Shown here: positions 57,601-64,000 of the stretch, one piece after another | Layout: each line of letters opens with the position of its first letter | Numbering within the stretch: the stretch's first letter is position 1 | NCBI RefSeq assembly: GCF_000204055.1 | Contig: NW_006768821.1 | Span: 279,186 to 343,185 of the forward strand | From: Melampsora larici-populina 98AG31 | Lineage: Eukaryota > Basidiomycota > Pucciniomycetes > Pucciniales > Melampsoraceae | DNA: 64,000 bases | Reading direction: 5' to 3' | The notes under the pieces: model-generated | The model's database searches: none | What the model saw: only the letters and a program-made list of their open reading frames with translations | Told to the model about the DNA's origin: nothing | Position numbers and translations under genes: made by a program

Positions 57601-59110
57601 AGGCCTCTCTTTTGAAACTCTATAACATAAACCCAAGAAGCGACAACCCCTAATCTATTGTGGACCGTTAAATCCTCCATTACCTCTGTTAGTTTCATTT
57701 TGAAGACTCTTGCGACAATATCCGGTCTATCTGATGACGTTTCGTCGTACTTCAATTCCCTCTGAATCTCTGGCCACTGTGGATTTCCGGTCATAGTTAG
57801 AAATAAAGAAGGCTTGCCATATCTTCGACTTAAAGCAATAGAATCTTGATAAAGCGCTCTCATATTCCGTGGCCCGCCCTTGAACGATGCGGGTAGCACA
57901 ACTTGTCTACCAACTACTTCTCTTTCTTCATCCAAGTCGGAGATAATGTGTTTGTACTTCTCAGCTTTCATCTTGTTTTGGTTTAATTCAAAGTAACACA
58001 GTCTTCCTCGCTCGACACAAAGATACAGATCCACTATTAGCTCCTGGAGTAAACTTCGACAGTGTAGAAGTGGTGAAAAGGTATCCCGGCGTTCAAATAA
58101 GAGCCAAGCGAACCATTGTAGCGAAGAAACACGCTTGTCCGAAACTGTCAGGCAGTGGAATTAGCTTGGATAATCACCAATCGAATAAATATTAGTACAT
58201 ACCTTGGTCGCTCTCCTCTTTGTGTTTCCTCTTTTCCAGAGGCAGTAGTAATTTATAATCTTCTGACCACTGCTGTGCACCTTCAGGGAAACAAATTACA
58301 TATCTCATGGGTAGATACCCCGTATGCATGTTGTTGATAGGTTCTAACCTCCCGTCTTGTCGTTTTAAAACCAGTCTCCTTTTGTTGCCATCGATTTCTC
58401 CATCCCCTGGAACCACCATACCAATTTCATCCACGGCCGGCAAGTTGTATCGTTTTAAATCCTTTCTACCGCTAGGTTTAACTGACTTAATGACAATTTT
58501 TGCTTTATCATCCTTTCCTAATATTTCATTTGCGTTTTTAAATAAATGTGCATATGGGCTTCGATCGTTGATTGCTGCTTGCAACTTAATGAGTAAGTCT
58601 GAGTCCAGTTGATTGTCATAATGATGTTGACGCATGGCCGCTTCAACCGTCCCACCGTCACCGACCGTGTAAATTTGGGCGAAGCAAGGATCGTCACCCT
58701 TTGAAGGAAGTCCAGAACCTGCGTAATGGACCAATTGCCCATTAACACGAAAGTTGTAGACCCCTTTTGGCCCCCGGACAGACATATTGTGTTTAATCCA
58801 CATTGAAGTAAATGATAGGCAATTGTTATAATCCCTTATTCGTTTTCGCGCTTGAATGGCACCTGTGTTTCGAGCCAACTGATTAGTTCTAAGTCAACTT
58901 CTCTGCCAGCAGGGACTTACGCTCATCTGGTGAAGTTAAGAGCCACAAGATAATTTCGGGTGGTGGCGGCTGCGGAAAGTAGAAAGTTGGAAGCATCACT
59001 TGACCGACTTTGCAACAGTTAGAGTACGTGTCATCATTTTTCTTTTGACGCCCCTTAGTTCTTTCCTTCCCCCACCGAAGAGCCTTACAGTTTTTACATA
59101 TTCAATCACA
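54659..59110 (-). pseudogene. Helitron Rep/helicase transposase with two stop codons
   Basis: The protein combines an HUH rolling-circle initiator and a PIF1-type helicase. From the 5' side: a zinc-finger start (HIGHCD, stop, then CKNCKALRW), TYSNCCKVGQVMLP, and PPPPEIILWLL. Next come RDYNNCLSFTSMWIKHN and the HUH box LPHAHIVLIL, followed by the KYIYKYVAKGHDR tyrosine region. The helicase has GPGGTGKTYLL (Walker A), LIVWDKIATQHK (Walker B), GDFRQTLPIVPGG and LYVALSR. Introns at 58202-58145 and 56995-56941 close in frame. In-frame TGA codons sit at 59104-59102 and 56512-56510. The Walker B Glu position is Lys (55756-55754). The exon junction near 58910 is unresolved. This copy is probably not autonomous. 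Confidence 0.85.
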
Positions 59111-60701
59111 ATGACCGATGTGAGTTTTTTTTATATAAGATTTGCTGATTTATACGATTTGATTAAGAATGCTGGTATGGAAGAGGTTTAACACTCTTCC
59201 TCCTTCGCCATCAACATTTCGTAATTTGCTTATTTCCATAATTGTCAATATCGTCCTGCCTCTGCTTTTGAGGAGAATTCACGAACTACCTTTTCTATCC
59301 CTCTCGCAATATGTTTGGCGCGCTTTTATGTCGTTCACTCTTGGTGAAGACCGGTTTGCTTTACCCCAGCATGCTAACAATGGTTTCATTTTTTTAATTT
59401 CTGATGCGACGCGTCACATACCCTGTGATTTCCAAATTTATGGGATTCTGTAAAAACCTGTTTAACATTGATTCAAAAGCAGGCAATGTTTCAACATGTT
59501 GAAATCATTTGACAGGCAGTTTTTCAAAAGTACACAATATGAAGTAAAAACAATAAGTATGAAAACCCTCGGAACAACCTTCCATTAATTCAGGGTGTGA
59601 TCGATGGCATCGATCATCTGTAAGTGCGAAAAATCGCAAAAACCAATTACAGCCATTGACGAAGGTTGAATGTTTGGTAACATAGGTAGTACCCGAATAT
59701 CATAGTTAAAAATAAAAACATCCACACCTGAAAAAAGAGTCAATACCCAGGATAAGAGGAGAAACGCAAAATGAACTAACGATCAGGATGGGGAATAACA
59801 TGTCCCGACTCAAGTCGAAAAGCCAAACACCTCGCCTCTGTAGTACCAAAGTCCCGAATGTGAAATACGAAATTTCCCACTGAATGCATGAACAAGGTAA
59901 TCCCAGATGGAAACAAAACAAGTTTATTCGGTGGTGTATCTACCGGATTATCGTAAGTGAATCGACCAACAATTCACAAGAAAAAGGACTCACAAACTCT
60001 GAAATGTGTGTGAACCGTATTAAAAAAGTGTTGATTTTGAAAGTATCTGTTGCCAAGAACTTACGTTTGGAATACAGGCATGTTGATACACTTGGTCTAA
60101 AGATGAGTGAAATAAAAAGTTGTTAAGTGAGTTCATAGTCTTCTCAGTTGACTTTCAGTCAATAACAAAAAGTACGACGTTATACTTACTTAATTCGAAC
60201 AGCTGCCTAATTAGGCTGTATATACTGTTGGTCTATTGTCATTGTGCATTACGATATAAAATTGACAAAGACAACTGTGCCGATACAAAGCGTAGCTGAT
60301 GAAAAGTATTTCAGAGTTATAACCTGCCTTGTTTTACCCACGAATAAAGCAACTTTTGTGTTTCGAAGTCAAGTGGCGGTTTTGTTACCATATTACCCTA
60401 TTCACTACTTAGCCTGGGCGTTATGCTTTTTGATGGAAAGTATGGTAGTTCGGTTCCCTGCTTTTTCATTGGCGACATTCATATTTATAAAATACGGTCT
60501 TCCTAATCCGTTGGTCTAGCGGAGGCTTGCGCTTTTTGCTCAGCAATATGAAAGAACACTCCCGCGTCATTCAAGATTATATAGTAAGGGTTCACCTCCT
60601 CAATCGAAGCCAGTCTCCGCCACACATCAATTTAGAACCTCAGCGTCCTCAACTTATTAATACAATACCCCAGCACAACAGACCTTTCCAGACTTCAACC
60701 A
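59111..60701. other. Helitron interior without a recognised gene
   Basis: Short frames on both strands occur; none has family motifs or clear splicing. Confidence 0.4.
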
Positions 60702-61034
60702 ATGGACTTCGAAATGCCGGAACATGTGTTGATGATTATTAACAATTTCTTGGCCCAAAGTAAGCTCATACAGTTAGCTCGCAACATGGACCTCACTAAC
60801 TCACTTTTAGTTCTCGAACCGCAGGATGCACCATGTGCAGTGACCGGCTCCTATTGGGAATCAGTTAAAGATTTATTGTACTGTTTTCGCGCACACATTC
60901 CTCTTCAAGGCCTTGCGGTCGTCAACCTTGTCTTTGTTAGGCCGGTCGCGGAAATACCTGAATCTCTCCTACAACAACTTCAATTGCCTCACTTGTACTC
61001 TACCCCTACACTTTTCTCTTTGATACGCGCGTAA
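60702..61034 (+). CDS. Hypothetical 110-aa protein, opposite strand to the Helitron genes
   Basis: The ATG at 60702 has a favourable context (ACCAATGG). The reading looks protein-like: an N-terminal helix, MPEHVLMIINNFLAQSKLIQ, then RAHIPLQGLAVVNLVFVRPV and PESLLQQLQLPHLY. No family is recognised, and no introns were identified. It may be one exon of a longer gene or chance. Confidence 0.35.
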   Translation: MDFEMPEHVLMIINNFLAQSKLIQLARNMDLTNSLLVLEPQDAPCAVTGSYWESVKDLLYCFRAHIPLQGLAVVNLVFVRPVAEIPESLLQQLQLPHLYSTPTLFSLIRA

Positions 61035-62101
61035 CTTACAGCGTCTGTGTCCGACATGGTTTGCTTCTGTGAAATTATCGTGAAATTGAAATTTCTCGTC
61101 TCCATAAAGCGTAATCGTGAGTTGTACTGCATGTCGCTGTTTGGTATATTGACATATGGAAACGACCACAACATGTCCCATTATGCTTCAAGTGGCGCAT
61201 AGTGAAGTCCGCGCTCTTAATAAACTCTTTAAGTACGGTGTTTCCACATACTGGCTTGCGTGGTTAGTTCTTAAACCATGTTGGCTGGGTTTAACAACTT
61301 GCCTGGAGTAAGTCTTGATTGATAAAACGAATGTAGTCACACTTCAATCCGCGTTTCTTTATGGCGTTGCCATCTATGTATTTTTGCGTGGATCTGTTTT
61401 GTGCCTCACATGTAAATGAGTTAGTCAGGTAGCTTATCTCTAGGTACGGAATCTCCCATGTGCCTACCCTATGGTTTTATATAGGACCCATGGTAAGCTG
61501 CGCTGGCATTAGAATCGCGTTGGTAATTCACGCCATCCTAAAAGTGAAGAGCACTATTTGTACACGGGGTAATACATTAAATCAATTAATTATTCTTTCG
61601 TTTACTGGCGTACGCTGAATGTGCGTCAACATTTTCAAAGTTCATTAGTTACTTGGTAGTTTTCAAATACATTATTCTGTGGTAATCCCATCACGAAGCA
61701 AGTCATCACAATTAACGTTATCACAAATTGACCATGCTCATTAACAAAGAATCAGGGCAGGCCAAGAAGTGTCATTCGAGTTGCAATGTATTTATGCTAT
61801 GGATGGTGTTCAGAGACGATGCATAAGCACCGGAAACGGCAACAACAAATAGGACAATAGTACGTCGAACTGTACACCAATCAACTCAAGGAGACTATAT
61901 ACAAATAGACACAACGAAGCTCGGGCACCAAACCGAAAAAAAAAGTCACTCCACCGAGATACAAAACTGGCAGGGGCAAAGGAGATGAAACACCCAACTC
62001 CCGAGCGCAGTGAGCGTAGGGCCAGGATGGGAAGGACACAAAGGGGGACTACGAAAAAAATGACCTGTATGAACAAGGCTTCTAGCTAGACTCCTGTCAA
62101 A
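61035..62101. other. Helitron interior without a recognised gene
   Basis: Nothing supported was seen. The right part is the 3' flank of the minus-strand gene at 62102-63185. Confidence 0.4.
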
Positions 62102-63185
62102 TCATTTCTTGGCTTTCTTAGGTCCCTTTCCGGTGCCTGATTCCTCAAGACCGTCGGTAGTTAGTGGGTGTTTAGGAACTTGGGAATCAATTTTGCTCTT
62201 CTTGAAACTATAAAGTAAAGTTGTAGTCAATAATTGGTCAAGTTGCAATGTATAAATATGAGAACACCTACAATTTACCCCTGGCACGACCCGACGGGGT
62301 TTGTACAGTATCTTCTGTCTTGATTGTAGATGAGGAAGATTTGACCGTTTCGCGACCCACGGTCAGATTAATACCGGTCACCTAAAAAGATAAGGGCGGA
62401 TCAGTGATCAGAATGCGGAAAACTTCTTAAACAAATTCCACTGACATCGCAGATAAAACAATTATTTTCAGCGTCGTAGTCCACAATGTAGGCAGTAATT
62501 ACCGCTTCTCTGTCGACTTGAAAGAGAGTTTGAATGGAAAGCAGATTTCTAACAGGTCGAACGTAGTAGGCGACTTTAAATGAAACCATTTCTTTCGCCT
62601 GTGCAACAACAGTTAGTCCTAAGGATAGACTGGTTGGGGAAGAAGATCAAACATACAGCGTTGTCATAATCACAGTGTTCAGCAATGGCAACTACGGTTG
62701 GTTTGTCGTAGGAGTCCTCTTGGATGGTGTACCTGTCCACAATTAAGCCGAGACCGGAAACCGCTGTATTATCCGCGAGGGAACCTTTAACATCCTTGGA
62801 GGTAGTAACGAGCATAGCATGATCTGCTTCGTAGTAAAGTGAGGGAACTGATTCCTCCTTGTTAGGAGCGATCATTCTCGACTTCATTATGTAGACACCA
62901 TCCGTTTGAAGTAGGCTTGACTCGTTGGGGTAAGCGGACAATTTAACCTGGTACTCGTAGGCGTTGGTACCGTTAAGACCTTTACACACGATGGATGCGT
63001 GAGCATCTCGTAAAGGATAGGTTGAGTTGCTCGTTGTGGATAACTGGCACAGATATGAAGATGAAGTCAGGAAAAATGAATAGGTAGAAGAAGAGATGAC
63101 GTACTACTTCGTAAACATCCATAGGCCCGGAGACATTTAGAGTGCGAGCTTTAGCCTTAGTAGAAGGCGTTGTACTACTGGCCAT
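62102..63185 (-). CDS. Spliced 259-aa protein with a Lys-rich tail, Helitron-associated
   Basis: Five exons close exactly in frame: 63185-63105, 63043-62657, 62598-62503, 62381-62272 and 62207-62102 (780 nt). The ATG at 63185 lies in ACCATGG, an optimal context. The N-terminus is short and basic (MASSTTPSTKAKARTLNVSG). The middle is beta-rich (YEYQVKLSAYPNESSLLQTD, then GVYIMKSRMI and GLGLIVDRYTIQED), followed by MVSFKVAYYVRPVRNLLSIQ. This is compatible with an OB-fold. The C-terminus is a basic tail, GTGKGPKKAKK, like a nuclear localisation signal. No family was assigned. Replication protein A-like accessory genes are known in some Helitrons, so a single-stranded-DNA-binding role is a reasonable hypothesis only. 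Confidence 0.65.
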
Positions 63186-64000
63186 GGTGCCGACTGGATT
63201 TTTACTCTGGGGCACAAAGGAAGAATCAAGTGACAAGATAGGTTGAGAAAAAGACAGGGAATAAGCAGGGTGGTATGACAAACAAGGAGCCCCACAAGAA
63301 ACGACGGTATCAACGGTGGTGACACAGTAGGAGGATGTCGGGGTAAAAAATTTGCACGCAGGAAGATGAGAGTGTTGTTTGTGTTAGTGTGAATGTAGAG
63401 TACGAAGAATGGGTGTTGCTATAGTATGTGTGATGACAGGCAAGGTGTATAAAAAATCCTCACTAATCATATCGGAAAATAGACGCCTTATATAGAGAAA
63501 ATGTTGACGTGTGGTAGAAGGCAGAAGGACCACGGGTGGTAATTGAGAAAAGCACATTGATCGAAGTATCGACTTTTAAACAAATAAAAGTACCAAAGTT
63601 TAATGACAGGGTGGAAGTGGAAAGCAGCCAGAGCGATGAGGCGAAGCGTAAGATGGAAATTGGCCTATGTGAGTAAAAGCACACAAACAAATCGACAGGG
63701 AAAAAGGAGAACAATAGCGACAGACAGCCACTCTGAAAAGGAAGCCATAACGAACACACGAGGAGACGCATAAGAGAGAAAGCACCTTGTGTGGTAAATG
63801 CAGAGTAACAAAACGAAACAGCAACAGCAGAACAATAGGGAGAGATAAGCCCCTTCAAAAAGGAAGCCATAACGAACACATGAAAAGCAAGGCATAACAA
63901 ACACATGAAGGAGAGCAGGGATTAGAAAAAGGTCAGAGGACAAAGAAGAAACGGCACAGAAAAGGAAAAGGGAAGAAGAAAAGCAAGGCGGGGCAAGAAG
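63186..64000. other. Purine-rich right edge with short repeats
   Basis: The plus strand becomes strongly A/G-rich after about 63540. GGAAGCCATAACGAACACA occurs at about 63740 and 63862, and a diverged third copy lies near 63890. The minus-strand Phe/Ser/Cys-rich open frames here result from this purine bias and are not called as genes. Confidence 0.5.

Larger units (their letters stand above)
51918..63185 (-). mobile_element. Large Helitron read leftward; right (5') end not located
   Basis: The element is defined by a Rep/helicase gene (54659-59110) and a candidate 3' terminus on the left. On the minus strand a perfect GCGGGC-CT-GCCCGC hairpin (51942-51929) is followed seven bases later by CTAG (51921-51918), the standard Helitron 3' signature. 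The base after CTAG is C rather than T, a deviation. Two intact, spliced minus-strand genes lie at 52128-52934 and 62102-63185, so the unit exceeds 11 kb and probably extends past 63.2 kb. The 5' TC end was not identified, so the right coordinate is a minimum. Confidence 0.6.

Noticed and set aside
63463..63943. Phe/Ser/Cys-rich minus-strand frames at the right edge as membrane proteins
   Set aside because: Several frames are open at once because the plus strand is purine-rich; the composition is an artefact of that bias.
1..64000. CRISPR arrays, bacterial operons, riboswitches
   Set aside because: Spliceosomal introns and fungal genes show a eukaryotic nuclear genome; no regularly spaced direct-repeat array other than the LINE 3' units was seen.

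Overview
The window is eukaryotic and reads as fungal, most likely a basidiomycete rust (Pucciniales). Genes are broken by many short GT-AG introns of about 55-200 nt. The intergenic DNA is AT-rich and full of transposons. The single-copy genes look basidiomycete: calcineurin B with seven exons, RPC40/AC40, an NCA2-family protein and a PPR-like protein. The rust assignment is inference, because no rRNA or marker gene is present.

Left part (1-20.4 kb). A decayed C-terminal gene fragment lies at the edge, followed by a Ser/Arg-rich hypothetical gene (1778-2770) and a small STF2-like gene (6191-6601, minus). Two Ser-rich or basic hypotheticals follow (13240-14139 minus; 16472-16822). Between them are non-autonomous DNA elements with clear inverted ends: 3661-4423, 8929-9427, a GC-rich element at 9451-10731, and 11657-11915.

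Middle part (10.7-40.1 kb). The most distinctive content is a dispersed paralogous family of secreted proteins that I do not recognise. Copy B (20423-22336, minus) and copy D (34030-35786, plus) are intact seven-exon genes of 441 and 430 aa with N-terminal signal peptides. Copy C (31555-33232) has a nonsense codon. Copy A (about 10.8-12.4 kb) is a relic cut by a miniature transposon. The C-terminal half is an internal two-fold repeat in which a Trp-Ala motif is followed by a phase-1 intron and then an aromatic/Leu motif. The family sits among housekeeping genes: CNB1 (26743-27790), NCA2-like (28861-30792, minus), PPR-like (36260-38055, minus) and RPC40 (38407-40085). The last two are divergently transcribed.

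Right part (40.1-64 kb) is almost all transposon. A full-length Tad1-type LINE (40497-46394) has a perfect 13-bp target-site duplication, an ORF1/ORF2 overlap, an RNase H nonsense codon and three tandem 3'-UTR hairpin units. Next is a decayed tyrosine-recombinase (DIRS-like) retroelement read leftward (about 49.7-46.8 kb). Then comes a large Helitron read leftward from beyond 63 kb to a hairpin plus CTAG at 51918. Its spliced Rep/helicase gene carries two stop codons and a Walker B Glu-to-Lys change. Two further intact, spliced minus-strand genes (52128-52934 and 62102-63185) flank the helicase and are probably Helitron cargo or accessory genes. Exon boundaries were worked out by eye from splice consensus and reading-frame closure.
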